NCBI RefSeq assembly: GCF_012027325.1
Contig: NZ_SNUG01000001.1
Location: 186,001-250,000, forward strand
Source: Thermococcus sp. M39
GTDB taxonomy: Archaea > Methanobacteriota_B > Thermococci > Thermococcales > Thermococcaceae
Reading direction: 5' to 3'
DNA: 64,000 nt
Numbering within the stretch: position 1 is the first letter of the stretch; each line of letters begins with the position of its first letter. Shown here piece after piece: positions 29,239 to 39,901 of this stretch. The notes beneath the pieces are model-generated. The model did no database searches. It saw nothing but the letters and a program-made list of their open reading frames with translations, and was not told the DNA's origin. The position numbers and the translations under genes were made by a program.

Positions 29239-29290
29239 GTGCTAAATAGTGCTATCTAAATCTTAAATAGTAGCACTATATAAAAACCTT
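29239..29290 (-). promoter_or_regulatory. NikR-like operator and TATA box of the cbiM operon
   Basis: ATAGTGCTA (29246-29254) and TAGCACTAT (29271-29279) form a perfect 9-bp inverted repeat separated by exactly 16 bp. This is the geometry of the NikR operator, although the bases differ from the bacterial site. A third GTGCTA lies at 29239-29244. The minus-strand TATA (TTTTTATATAG) overlaps the outer arm, and the predicted start falls within the operator, so a bound protein would repress. Confidence 0.65.
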
Positions 29291-29368
29291 TTTGCAACTT
29301 TCCCTTGGCAACTGAAGGTTGATAAATTGGAAAAATACTAAAAACATGAAAAATAGAATCTTACTTTG

Positions 29369-30010
29369 GTGATTAAAATTAGCCTTGAGAGGAGAATTAT
29401 TGTAGTTTCAAGGGCTATTGTTTTTGTTGGACTTATAAGCGGTCTTATTTATATGCGTATTGATCACATTTATAGGAGTGTGGTTGCACTTATAGGCCTT
29501 TTTATTCCAGATGTCTTTCAGAGAAAACTAACTCCTCCAGAAAAATTAAAACCCTTCTTAAGCCCGCTTTATAATGACAAGGTTATCACAATCTTAGCAA
29601 TTTTCATTGCTGTTCATGTTTCCCTTGCGAATGTTCCATTTACAACTATGGATCTCTTTCATAAAGAATTGACAGATGCAGATATGATAAGCCATTTTCT
29701 AGGTGGATTAACAGTTTGGATAACAGTTGCTCACGTTTTGAATGAGCTTTCAAGAGAATATCTCATAAACTCAAGGCAAGTTGTTATGTATTCCTTTTTG
29801 ATTCTGTTTGTGGTAAGCATAGGATGGGAAATTGCTGAGAAGCTCAGCGAAAGTGAAATCCCTTTCATCTATGAAACATTCAGCAATAAACTTAGGGATT
29901 TAGTAATGAATACCCTAGGAGCGTTTAGTGGATTGTGGCTTGTTAAAAGGTGGAAATATCCTTTTGAGCTAACTAAACCTTTTAAAATAAAAGACGAATT
30001 GTTTTCTTGA
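29369..30010 (+). CDS. Multi-pass membrane protein, VanZ/YjdF-like
   Basis: This protein of about 213 residues has roughly five hydrophobic helices. Conserved-looking polar positions sit inside helices (ISHFLGGL, GWEIAEK, DLVMNTLGAFSG). This spacing resembles YjdF/VanZ-like membrane proteins; the similarity is from pattern only. The start is uncertain: GTG 29369 is the first usable codon, but GGTGAT there is also the typical ribosome binding site. The stop shares a base with the chloride channel ATG, so the two are cotranscribed. Confidence 0.65.
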   Translation: MIKISLERRIIVVSRAIVFVGLISGLIYMRIDHIYRSVVALIGLFIPDVFQRKLTPPEKLKPFLSPLYNDKVITILAIFIAVHVSLANVPFTTMDLFHKELTDADMISHFLGGLTVWITVAHVLNELSREYLINSRQVVMYSFLILFVVSIGWEIAEKLSESEIPFIYETFSNKLRDLVMNTLGAFSGLWLVKRWKYPFELTKPFKIKDELFS

Positions 30011-31719
30011 TGGAATTGGAAACAAAGAAATATGCTAAAAAATGGGTAGTTATTTTAATTTTCTCCTTCATGGCTGGATTAATTGGGGGGATTGGAGCAG
30101 TTGTTTTTAGGCTGATGATTGAATTTTTCCACACGTTCTTCTTCTCTGTGCTTTTGCCTCATATTAGCTTTTATGTGGGCGGATTTAATCTTGGATACAT
30201 TCTCCTTCCAGCAATTGGGGGCATTTTAATTGCTCCTCTTATAATGTATGCCCCAAATATTCGAGGGAATGGGATTCCAGAAGTTATTGAGGCGTTCATA
30301 TTCAAAGATGGCACAATACACAGCAAATTTGCAATCTTAAAGATAATAGCTACTTCTATAGCCATTGGTTCTGGAGCAAGTCTCGGAAGAGAAGGTCCGA
30401 TAGGTTTCATAGGAGCTTCTCTGTCTTCAATAACTACTCAGCTTTTTAAACTTCCAAAGGAAATGAAAAAGCTTTTAACAGCTTGCGGTCTTGCTGCAGG
30501 AATAGCTGGCACTTTTAATGCTCCATTTGCAGGTGCAATTTTTGCCCTTGAAGTCCTTTATATGGGGGCTTTCTCTCTTAATTTGGTTCCAATTTTTATT
30601 GCTTCAATTACGGGAAATGCGGTAACATTTGCCCTCTTGGACTCTGCTTCAGGCATTGTGGTGCCCTCCTCCTTAGGGTATGCCATATCAGAACTTCCCT
30701 TCTTCTTCCTTCTAGGAATCCTCTCTGGACTTTTGGCGACTCTTTTTGTGAAATCATTATACCTCTTTTTGGATGCATTTGAAAACTCTCAGCTTCCATT
30801 ATTGCCTAAACTTGTTTTTGGCGGAATGACTGTAGGATTTTTAGGCATGCTGTTTCCAGAATATGGGATTTTGGGAATTGGATATGATGGAATGAAATTG
30901 GCAATGTTTGGATTGTTGCCGATCTATGTCTTGTTTATCCTCATCATTGTTAAGATGCTTGCAACGATACTTTCCATTGCTTCAGGATACAGTGGAGGAG
31001 TTTTTGCTCCTAGCTTGTATATAGGAACAGCCTTTGGGGCAACCTTTGGAATGATTCTGAGGTTTTTCATACCTTGGGTAAATCCATCTTCGTATGCTTT
31101 GGCAGGAATGGCGGCTTTTTTCAGCGGCATTGCTCAGGCACCTATAAACCAGATTCTCATGGTTGCTGAATTGACTAAGGATTACACTATGCTCCCTCCA
31201 GCAATGTTATCATCTGTCGCAGGTTTCTTGAGTGCGAGAATTCTATTGAAAGGCTCTTCTGTCTATACATTAAAACTTGAGCGCAAGGGAATTCAAATTA
31301 AAACTGGAAAGCCCCTTATTCTGGAGACAATTTCTGTGAAAGACATAATGACAAGAAAGCCCGTATTTGTGTATTCTACTGATTCCCTCTCTCACGTTGA
31401 AGAACTGATTGCAAAAACGGGACATGACTGCTTCCCCGTGGTTGATGAGAATATGAATGTTATCGGAATAATTGGGGTTAGGGATTTAATAAACTGCCCA
31501 AGCAAAGACATGAAAGTTGGAGAGTTTATAAACAGGCCATATGCTGTTGCTTATCCAACTGAAACAGCCCAGCAGGCGTTTGAAAAGTTGATGATATTTA
31601 ACCAAAACCTTCTCCCGGTTGTTGAAAGTCCAGAAAGAAATAAGCTTGTTGGAGTTGTGACAAAAAGGGACATTTATAAAACGTATTACAGAGGTTTGGA
31701 GGGGATATACATTGAATAA
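30010..31719 (+). CDS. ClC-family chloride channel/antiporter with CBS domains
   Basis: This 569-residue protein has about ten or more membrane helices and the ClC selectivity motifs GSGASLGREGP (gating glutamate), GIAGTFNAPFAG and SGGVFAPSLY. A C-terminal CBS pair (from about residue 435, VKDIMTRKPVF and later KLVGVVTKRDIY) should sense nucleotides or ionic strength. ATG 30010 shares a base with the previous stop. Transport is likely Cl-/H+ exchange given the retained glutamate. It is next to an Na+/H+ antiporter, suggesting an ion/pH homeostasis block. Confidence 0.93.
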   Translation: MELETKKYAKKWVVILIFSFMAGLIGGIGAVVFRLMIEFFHTFFFSVLLPHISFYVGGFNLGYILLPAIGGILIAPLIMYAPNIRGNGIPEVIEAFIFKDGTIHSKFAILKIIATSIAIGSGASLGREGPIGFIGASLSSITTQLFKLPKEMKKLLTACGLAAGIAGTFNAPFAGAIFALEVLYMGAFSLNLVPIFIASITGNAVTFALLDSASGIVVPSSLGYAISELPFFFLLGILSGLLATLFVKSLYLFLDAFENSQLPLLPKLVFGGMTVGFLGMLFPEYGILGIGYDGMKLAMFGLLPIYVLFILIIVKMLATILSIASGYSGGVFAPSLYIGTAFGATFGMILRFFIPWVNPSSYALAGMAAFFSGIAQAPINQILMVAELTKDYTMLPPAMLSSVAGFLSARILLKGSSVYTLKLERKGIQIKTGKPLILETISVKDIMTRKPVFVYSTDSLSHVEELIAKTGHDCFPVVDENMNVIGIIGVRDLINCPSKDMKVGEFINRPYAVAYPTETAQQAFEKLMIFNQNLLPVVESPERNKLVGVVTKRDIYKTYYRGLEGIYIE

Positions 31720-31760
31720 ATGTTATAAGGGCCTTTCATTTATTCTATTAGGTGATTGTA

Positions 31761-33098
31761 GTGACATCAAATGTTCTAATACCCGACGTTGATACACTCG
31801 CTTACATTCTCTTCATGGTTCTTGCAGTGGGGATAATTTCGCTTTTGGTCAGCAGAAAATTTAATATCTCTTACATTCCCCTCTTTGTGTTCTTTGGAAT
31901 CCTTGTCGGTCCAGTGCTCAATCTTATAAACCGCGATCTTGCGCATGAGCTTTTCAACTACATAAGAGTTTTCGGCCTTGTAATGATTCTCTTTACAGAG
32001 GGTCATACATTAAGTTGGAGAATGCTGAAGAAGAACATCAAAACGATCGGAATGCTTGATACTCTGGGGCTTCTTATAACTGCTCTGATTGCAGGTTTTG
32101 CTTTCTCAATGCTTTTTCATACCCCGTTCATTGTTGGCTTTCTCTTTGGTGCAATCATAAGCGCAACCGATCCTGCAACTCTAATCCCCCTGTTCAGGCA
32201 GTATAAGGTAAGAGAAGACATCGAAACTGTAATTGTGACGGAATCAATCTTCAATGACCCTCTTGGTATTGTCTTAACTTCGGTTGCAATAGCTCTTCTT
32301 TTACCTCAGGCTCCGAGTGCTGCAGTTCTGGAATCAATTGCGGAATATATCTCTTTGTATCCAGCAGCTGTAGTCTTTTTCCTCTATGAACTAGCTGCAT
32401 CCATAGGGATAGGCATTGCTCTTGGAGTCTTCGGATACTATTTCATAAAGAAAACGGGAATTAGGGGCTTCCCAGAAATTGAAGTCTTTGCTTTAATGCT
32501 TGCTTTTGGTGGCTTTTTAGCTGGGGAGTACGTGAACGCCTCGGGTTATCTCGTCGCAACGGTTACAGGAATTGTGCTTGGAAATCACAAAGTGTTCTTC
32601 AGGGATAACCCAAGGACTGTGAAGAGAATAATGAGGGCAATAGAAAAGGAGGTTCACTTTAATGAAAGCCTAGCAACGCTAGCAACGATATTCATATTCG
32701 CTTTATTAGGAGCAAGCTTAGATTTGGAAATCATAACTTCAAACCTTCTGTATGGTGTAATCCTAGCGTTTGTTGTAATCTTAGTTGCAAGGCCAATTGC
32801 CGCTCTCTCAATTTTGCCTTGGTGGAAGCCGAAAGAATATCTCTTTATTGCCCTTGAAGGACCAAGAGGCGTTGTGCCTTCAGCATTGGCTAGTTTTCCT
32901 CTAACACTCGGCTTAATGTATCACAACCAGCAGATGATTCAGTGGGGCGAAATAATCCTCAGTGCAACTGTAATTACTGTATTGGTTTCTGTAATAGTAG
33001 AAACGCTGTGGGTTCCAATTTTAAGAGAAAAGCTCCTTGAAGTTGAGAGCATAGGGAAAAAGATAATAAAAGATGGATATAAGCCAAAATCATCTTGA
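31761..33098 (+). CDS. NhaP-type Na+/H+ antiporter (CPA1)
   Basis: This 445-residue protein has about twelve or thirteen membrane helices. It has the ion-binding motifs of NhaP/NHE antiporters, ISATDPATLIPLF in helix 5 and ESIFNDPLGIVL in helix 6, and a late GPRGVVPSALA. GTG 31761 has GGTGAT upstream; the earlier GTG is part of that site. It should export Na+ against H+ and support a Na+-based energy economy. Its 3' end overlaps the convergent agmatinase by 9 nt. Confidence 0.92.
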   Translation: MTSNVLIPDVDTLAYILFMVLAVGIISLLVSRKFNISYIPLFVFFGILVGPVLNLINRDLAHELFNYIRVFGLVMILFTEGHTLSWRMLKKNIKTIGMLDTLGLLITALIAGFAFSMLFHTPFIVGFLFGAIISATDPATLIPLFRQYKVREDIETVIVTESIFNDPLGIVLTSVAIALLLPQAPSAAVLESIAEYISLYPAAVVFFLYELAASIGIGIALGVFGYYFIKKTGIRGFPEIEVFALMLAFGGFLAGEYVNASGYLVATVTGIVLGNHKVFFRDNPRTVKRIMRAIEKEVHFNESLATLATIFIFALLGASLDLEIITSNLLYGVILAFVVILVARPIAALSILPWWKPKEYLFIALEGPRGVVPSALASFPLTLGLMYHNQQMIQWGEIILSATVITVLVSVIVETLWVPILREKLLEVESIGKKIIKDGYKPKSS

Positions 33099-33947
33099 CA
33101 GCATCCCAATAAGGTAAAACATTAGCTTTGCCCCAGTTATTGCTGTTATATCTCCAAGCTCAGTTCCAGCGACTTCCATAATGTCAAACCCTACAACTTC
33201 CTTTTCTTTTGTGAGCCATTCTAATGCTTCTATCACTTCCCAGAATCTCAAGCCGCCCGCTTCTGGTGTTCCGGTAGAAGGCACCATTGATAAATCAAAA
33301 ACGTCAATGTCAATTGAAATATAAATTGGCTCTGGCATGTCCTTTACGATTTCCTTAAACTTTTCAAGGCTGTACTCCCTTGCATGAATCCACCTTATGT
33401 TTTTCTCCTTGGCATATTCGACTTCTTCTCTTATGCCGCTCCTTATTCCAAATTCTGCTATACTTATTCCGAGCTCTGAAATTCTTCTTGCCACGCATGC
33501 ATGATTCCAAGGATTGCTTTCATATTCGTTCCTTAAATCTAGATGAGCATCAAAGACGATGTAGCTCTTTGGTTTTAGAGCCTTCACTGGGGCATATGTC
33601 ATTGAATGCTCTCCACCTAACATTATTGGTATAGCTTTTGAGTTTGCTTCTTTGAGCTCTTTTATTGTTCCTATTATTCTCTTTATTGTTTCTATGGGAT
33701 TTCCAGCGGCAATATCTATATCACCAATGTCCGCAATCTTTAAATCGGCTAAATCGATGTCATAATCCAGAATATAGCTCTCCAAGTTTATTGTGGCTTG
33801 CCTTATTAACGTCGGCCCAAATCTCGCTCCGGGCTTGTAAGATGTTGTCGAATCAAATGGCACACCGAATATTACAAAGTCAGCGTTTTCTGCATCAGTT
33901 AAAGGGAGGGCAGTTTTTATTGTCTCATAAGTGTAGAAGAACTCCAT
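33090..33947 (-). CDS. speB: Agmatinase/ureohydrolase family enzyme
   Basis: This 285-residue arginase-superfamily protein has the binuclear manganese motifs GGEHS, DAHLDLR and SIDIDVFDLS, and the substrate loop WNHACVARRI. In Thermococcales this enzyme hydrolyses agmatine or aminopropylagmatine to make polyamines. ATG 33947 (MEFFYTYE) follows GGTGATG. A TATA-like CTTATAA lies near 33983 on the minus strand, so it has its own promoter although aIF5A precedes it by 82 nt. Agmatine versus aminopropylagmatine preference cannot be judged from sequence. Confidence 0.92.
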   Translation of the reverse strand: MEFFYTYETIKTALPLTDAENADFVIFGVPFDSTTSYKPGARFGPTLIRQATINLESYILDYDIDLADLKIADIGDIDIAAGNPIETIKRIIGTIKELKEANSKAIPIMLGGEHSMTYAPVKALKPKSYIVFDAHLDLRNEYESNPWNHACVARRISELGISIAEFGIRSGIREEVEYAKEKNIRWIHAREYSLEKFKEIVKDMPEPIYISIDIDVFDLSMVPSTGTPEAGGLRFWEVIEALEWLTKEKEVVGFDIMEVAGTELGDITAITGAKLMFYLIGMLSR

Positions 33948-34029
33948 CTTCATCACCGGAGAAAGTTGGGGATGTTGGTTATAAGATTTAGGGTGGATAA
34001 AGTTTCAAAAGAAAGACAAAAGAAAAGGC

Positions 34030-34443
34030 TCACTCACTGCCCTTAATTTTCATGATTTTGACTCTTCCTAAGGTCTCCCAGTACTCGACGTTGATTCCTT
34101 CCTTAAGCTGTCCCTTAATTTCGTCATCGACGCCTGTTTCTATTGGGACGTCAAAGATCTCATAGGTTTCCATGTCCATAAGCTGGACTGTATCTGGAGT
34201 TATTGCAATTATTTGGCCTGTTCTCTTGTCAATTATTGGAACATCAACTTCAGCGCTTGTTGGCTTGACAATGCTCCTTACTTTTCCATCAAAAACTCCA
34301 ACTGCCTCAATTCTTGCCTTTGCTGAACCGTGCTTACCTGGTGATGAAACTGTAATGTTTACGATTTTGCATGGTTCATCCTCGATTATAATATATCTTC
34401 CAGGTTTGAGCTTACTTACCTGAACTCTTGTTTTGTCTCCCAT
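34030..34443 (-). CDS. eif5A: Translation factor aIF5A
   Basis: This 137-residue protein has two domains: an N-terminal SH3-like domain with the modification loop [10 protein letters not shown], in which Lys37 is the expected hypusine (or deoxyhypusine) site, and a C-terminal OB fold. aIF5A helps ribosomes through stalling sequences such as polyproline. The modification uses spermidine or a related polyamine, and the agmatinase gene is directly downstream. ATG 34443 follows GGAGG; a minus-strand TATA (TTTTTTAAAT) lies about 50 bp upstream. Confidence 0.97.
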   Translation of the reverse strand: MGDKTRVQVSKLKPGRYIIIEDEPCKIVNITVSSPGKHGSAKARIEAVGVFDGKVRSIVKPTSAEVDVPIIDKRTGQIIAITPDTVQLMDMETYEIFDVPIETGVDDEIKGQLKEGINVEYWETLGRVKIMKIKGSE

Positions 34444-34511
34444 TTTTCAAACCTCCGATAAGCGTTCTAAGTGGAGTTTGATTTGCTCATTTAAAAAATT
34501 TTTGAAAGGAA

Positions 34512-35828
34512 TTAGGCCCTTGTTTTAAGGAGCATCTTGTTCAGAACTAGCGGCAGTACTAACACGATACCAGCCATAATGCCCAGTTTTTGCCAGATTC
34601 CTAATGAAAAGATCTTTATTACCATGCTGATTCCCGTGAAAAGTGCAACTATGCCAACAATGCTACTGTACATCTTTGCTCCTTTACTAAGCACTTTTCC
34701 GCTTAATATTAATGGTATTGTTTCAATTGCCACCATTATACCAAGGAATGAAAAGAACATCGCTAGGAACAATGTTCTTAGGTAGCTGAAATTTAGAATC
34801 AATGAAACTATGAAAACTCCAGCCAAAGTTGCAGAAATTGATTTGTTCCTTGAACTCTGCATTGATTCACTTATTATATGCCCCGCTGTTTCAATCAGAG
34901 GAATGAAGGTTGTCATCCCCGCTAGATAGACGGATACCATCAGGAGATATAAAACTGTTTTGGCTTGTGGAGATTTTGCTTCAAGCAGTGCTCCTGCAAT
35001 TTTTCCGATATATCCAAGTGCTTCATTTATAGTTGCATGCCCATAAAGCACTGCGGTTCCAGGGAAGCTTACTGCGAGGGAGTATATCACGATATAAGTT
35101 GACAGTACTCCGATTAAGAGTTGCAGAACATATCCCACACCAATCAAAACTCTAGAGTCCGCCTCTTCGGGTAAAAAGGTTCCTAGAACCATGTAAAATC
35201 CGAATCCCAAACCTAGGCCAAGAAATGCTAAGAGGAGTATTTTCATTATCAACGGAAATGTTACAGGTAGAATCGTAGATCTTATGTTTCCTGTCAAAGT
35301 ATCAAGGGCAAACTTAACGGGGATTATTTTTTCCGCAGTTGTGAGGGCAAAGCTCCTAATTTGATAGTAGGAAATAATTGTGAAAACTAAGAACAGCACT
35401 GAGAACCATCCCATCAATACAATGCTTTTCTCTTTAGCTCTGAACAGAATTAGTGAAGAAAGTAGCAGTGATAGCACAACGACCAATGTTACATAAAGAA
35501 TTTCACTTTTTCCAAAGACCGATATTAGACTTACGGAAGAATAGTATATGATTAATGATGCACCAATGAGGATAAACATTAAGAGGCTTATTCCCACGCC
35601 TGGAGTCCTGGAAACCTTTGTTAGATACTCAAAGAAGAAGTATCTGCTTTTCTTTGTTGCTTCTAGACCATAGTAAGGTACAACTGTCAATGCTGCTGAG
35701 ATTACTACGTATAACGCAAGAGCCTTTAGCCCTCCTGAAATTAGTATCTGTGGAAATAGCAGAAATGTCCAAATTCCTACCATATATCCAACTATTAAAA
35801 GAATCATCAATGCTGTCAATTTCCTCAA
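34512..35828 (-). CDS. Multi-pass membrane protein, possible NSS/APC-type transporter
   Basis: This 438-residue protein has about eleven or twelve hydrophobic helices. The first helix (YMVGIWTFLLFPQILISGG) recalls the unwound first helix of sodium:neurotransmitter symporters, and the later LGLGFGFYMVLGTFLPEEADSR resembles their central part. I infer a LeuT-fold carrier of amino acids or similar solutes. Start is TTG 35828 after GGGGGATGA. It is upstream of aIF5A on the same strand with a 68-nt gap. Family assignment is tentative. Confidence 0.6.
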   Translation of the reverse strand: MRKLTALMILLIVGYMVGIWTFLLFPQILISGGLKALALYVVISAALTVVPYYGLEATKKSRYFFFEYLTKVSRTPGVGISLLMFILIGASLIIYYSSVSLISVFGKSEILYVTLVVVLSLLLSSLILFRAKEKSIVLMGWFSVLFLVFTIISYYQIRSFALTTAEKIIPVKFALDTLTGNIRSTILPVTFPLIMKILLLAFLGLGLGFGFYMVLGTFLPEEADSRVLIGVGYVLQLLIGVLSTYIVIYSLAVSFPGTAVLYGHATINEALGYIGKIAGALLEAKSPQAKTVLYLLMVSVYLAGMTTFIPLIETAGHIISESMQSSRNKSISATLAGVFIVSLILNFSYLRTLFLAMFFSFLGIMVAIETIPLILSGKVLSKGAKMYSSIVGIVALFTGISMVIKIFSLGIWQKLGIMAGIVLVLPLVLNKMLLKTRA

Positions 35829-35891
35829 GCTTCATCCCCCCTGAATGGGATATATCTTAGATTTCTTGTTAATTTAGGTATAAAAAGTTAT

Positions 35892-37618
<1,727 letters not shown>

Positions 37619-37650
37619 ATCCTCCACCCATTTTGAAGTTATCCTAAAGG

Positions 37651-37660
37651 TATATATAAG
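37651..37660. promoter_or_regulatory. Symmetric TATA box shared by divergent genes
   Basis: GTATATATAA is read as a TATA element on both strands. It is about 27 bp from the plus-strand ATG 37682 (a near-leaderless transcript) and about 37 bp from the minus-strand ATG 37618 (a leader of about 11 nt with its ribosome binding site). No other TATA-like sequence occurs in this 63-bp gap. Confidence 0.55.
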
Positions 37661-37681
37661 GCTGGTTGAAACTAGCGAATA

Positions 37682-38272
37682 ATGAAGGTTAACCTACCGG
37701 GTTTTTTGCAAAGGAATAAATTGTCAGAGGTCTTGCTTGGGAGTAAATACCGCAAGATAATGCACATAAGCGATACTCCAGACAATATTTATCCATTTAT
37801 CTTAAATTTGGTTGAGAGAGTTAAGCCCGACTATATAATTCATACTGGAGATTTAGTCGATAATATAAAGCTTGAGAGAAAACCAGAACTCAGAAATAAG
37901 TACGAAAACTCTCTGAAAGAACTGCTTTTAATTCTTGAAAATTCAGGAGCTGAGATATACATTGTGCCAGGAAATGAGGATGATATTGAAATTTTAAGGC
38001 AGAACGTTAGAACTTCAAAAATAATTCCTCCTGGAAGTGTGGTGGAAATTGAAGGAGTAAAGCTTGCTCTAGGACATGAATATAAAGATGTTGTGGAAAT
38101 TAATGGAGTTGACTTCAAATTGTATGGTCATAACTTTCGGTTGATTCCTAAAGGAATAAATGGTGTGCTCGGGATTAACTTTATTCTCTTGCCAAACAAG
38201 AGAGTGGTGAGTGTTGAATACCCAAAGGGCACTAATTTTGAAAGGGGATATCGGCTTGCGAGGGGATTGTAA
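37682..38272 (+). CDS. Metallophosphoesterase
   Basis: This 196-residue calcineurin-like phosphoesterase has its metal ligands in order: HISDTPDN, HTGDLVDN, VPGNEDD (with D in place of H), LALGHEY and LYGHN. The usual GNH motif reads GNE here, so the catalytic histidine is altered and activity may differ. Possible substrates are cyclic nucleotides or phosphodiesters. It is followed by an overlapping TAATG start of the next gene. ATG 37682 is near the TATA box, so the mRNA is probably leaderless. Confidence 0.82.
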   Translation: MKVNLPGFLQRNKLSEVLLGSKYRKIMHISDTPDNIYPFILNLVERVKPDYIIHTGDLVDNIKLERKPELRNKYENSLKELLLILENSGAEIYIVPGNEDDIEILRQNVRTSKIIPPGSVVEIEGVKLALGHEYKDVVEINGVDFKLYGHNFRLIPKGINGVLGINFILLPNKRVVSVEYPKGTNFERGYRLARGL

Positions 38273-39261
38273 TGAGGTTGCTTAGGTTCGGACCTTCAAT
38301 TTTGTTTTTGAGAACTTCTGATATTAAAAAGACAGAAGAACAGATTTCTAGAATATTTGGAGTTTCTAAAACATCAGCCAATGAGGCATTGAGAGAAAGC
38401 GGAGAGTTTGAGACTATTTTATTTATTACAGGCATTGAAGAAAAGAAAACAATACCTCATGAGGATGCGTTCTTAATAAAAAAGAGGGCTCCTCTTGTTT
38501 TAAAAGAGATTTTGAATCGTGGCATTCCCATTGAGAGGGTAGATGTGGAATGTGCTATTTTGCTGATGAGGATACCAAAAAATTTAGAAAATGCTCTAAA
38601 GGTGATTTCGGAAAAGTATAATGGACGGATTGTGAGTTTCGAGGAAGGTCTAATTGAGGGAGAAGAGGAGGACACTTTATTAGTCCTCACTGATAAAAAG
38701 CTGTCTTCTCCTATTGAGTTGGGTGATATAAAGGGCTTTATCCTAGTTTCTGCCAAATTTCTGGAGTTTTATCGCGACCTTATAATTGACATTCCAATAC
38801 TGCTGAACAAAATAGTGCCGGACTGGATTGAAATAACAATCAAACTTTACGATACGGCCAAAAGATACGATGAACACATTGAGAGGCTTCTATTAGTAAT
38901 TGAGAACTTAGACTTAGGGTTTATTGTAAGTGAGGGCTGGGACTGGGATTATCCGAGACCTTTTATGCGTGTTCCGATTTACAAGCTTAAGCTTTTGACT
39001 TGGGAAGATCCCATGAGAATTAAATTCCTGCTGAAAGGACTGGAATATAGGGAGTACAACAGACTAGTTGATATTGATGTTTTTGTTGAAAACAAAAAGA
39101 TTTCATGGACAAAAGTTGCCAAAGGATTTGACTCCAAATTTGAGCTTGCAAAAGCTGCCAGAGATGAATTGGAAAAACTGTTAAGCGGAGAGGCAAAGAA
39201 GAGACTTCATGAAATCGAAGCTAAACTTTTACAAGAGGAAGCTCCTCAGCAGAAACAATGA
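38272..39261 (+). CDS. Hypothetical protein coupled to the phosphoesterase
   Basis: This 329-residue soluble protein has no signal peptide or family that I recognise. The N-terminal half alternates strands and helices (IEEKKTIPHEDAFLIKK, then VECAILLMRIPKNLENALK), like a nucleotide-binding or ACT-type fold. The C-terminal part is basic and ends in glutamines. It starts at ATG 38272, sharing a base with the previous TAA. Its last 41 bp overlap the convergent DUF257 gene. GC content is low (18 of 60 in one line counted). Confidence 0.7.
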   Translation: MRLLRFGPSILFLRTSDIKKTEEQISRIFGVSKTSANEALRESGEFETILFITGIEEKKTIPHEDAFLIKKRAPLVLKEILNRGIPIERVDVECAILLMRIPKNLENALKVISEKYNGRIVSFEEGLIEGEEEDTLLVLTDKKLSSPIELGDIKGFILVSAKFLEFYRDLIIDIPILLNKIVPDWIEITIKLYDTAKRYDEHIERLLLVIENLDLGFIVSEGWDWDYPRPFMRVPIYKLKLLTWEDPMRIKFLLKGLEYREYNRLVDIDVFVENKKISWTKVAKGFDSKFELAKAARDELEKLLSGEAKKRLHEIEAKLLQEEAPQQKQ

Positions 39262-39901
39262 ATTCCCTCCCGTGCTCGTCAATTTTTATTGATTTCTTGA
39301 CTTTTATTATAAACTGTTTCTTTTCTTTGAGTGTTATTTCAAAAACTCTAGTGACTAGCTCTTCCCACTCATATAGAATCTCCTTTGATACTAGCTCGAT
39401 GTTTGCAAAGTATAATGCGATCCTTGATTCATCCCCTAGGAATTTTTTCATAGCACCTGCTATATGGAGGTCTAGAGTTGCAACCTCAGTGGTGTATAGT
39501 CTTAAAAGTTTATCCATACCAAGAACTATGAGAACGGTGGGTTTGTTTTTTGTGTAGTATCCCTTTAAGAATTCAATCAAATCTAAAGTGTAGACTGCCG
39601 GATCATTGGAAATATCTATTCTCTTCACAATATTGCCGTTGTTAATTATACCCCCAGCTTTAATTACATCCAACTTTTCTATCTTTTTAACGTCCCACCC
39701 CATAACTCGCAACTGTTCTTTAATTAAGTGAAGTGTGTCAAAGACATCAAGTATGATGGGATTGTAGTTGTAATATTTTGTGTATCCTAAAGCTTCTTTG
39801 AAGAGTATATGAACTGGATCTTCGGGATGGTATTCAATTAATATTGATTCCCCAAGCTTTATGCCCCCGAGATACTCAACGAGACTTTTTCCGTTTGTCA
39901 T
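39221..39901 (-). CDS. DUF257-family protein, copy A
   Basis: This 226-residue protein has the alpha/beta layout of a KaiC-like NTPase core: ESILIEYHPEDPVHILFKEA, then PIILDVFDTLHLIKEQLRVMG and a strand PTVLIVLGMDKLLRLY. A proper Walker A is missing. The block FDTLHLIKEQLR is mirrored in copy B (LDTLHVFAEHLR). DUF257 is known mainly from Thermococcales with no assigned function. It overlaps copy B by 4 nt, and its 3' end overlaps the convergent gene at 38272 by 41 bp. Confidence 0.78.
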   Translation of the reverse strand: MTNGKSLVEYLGGIKLGESILIEYHPEDPVHILFKEALGYTKYYNYNPIILDVFDTLHLIKEQLRVMGWDVKKIEKLDVIKAGGIINNGNIVKRIDISNDPAVYTLDLIEFLKGYYTKNKPTVLIVLGMDKLLRLYTTEVATLDLHIAGAMKKFLGDESRIALYFANIELVSKEILYEWEELVTRVFEITLKEKKQFIIKVKKSIKIDEHGREFIVSAEELPLVKV

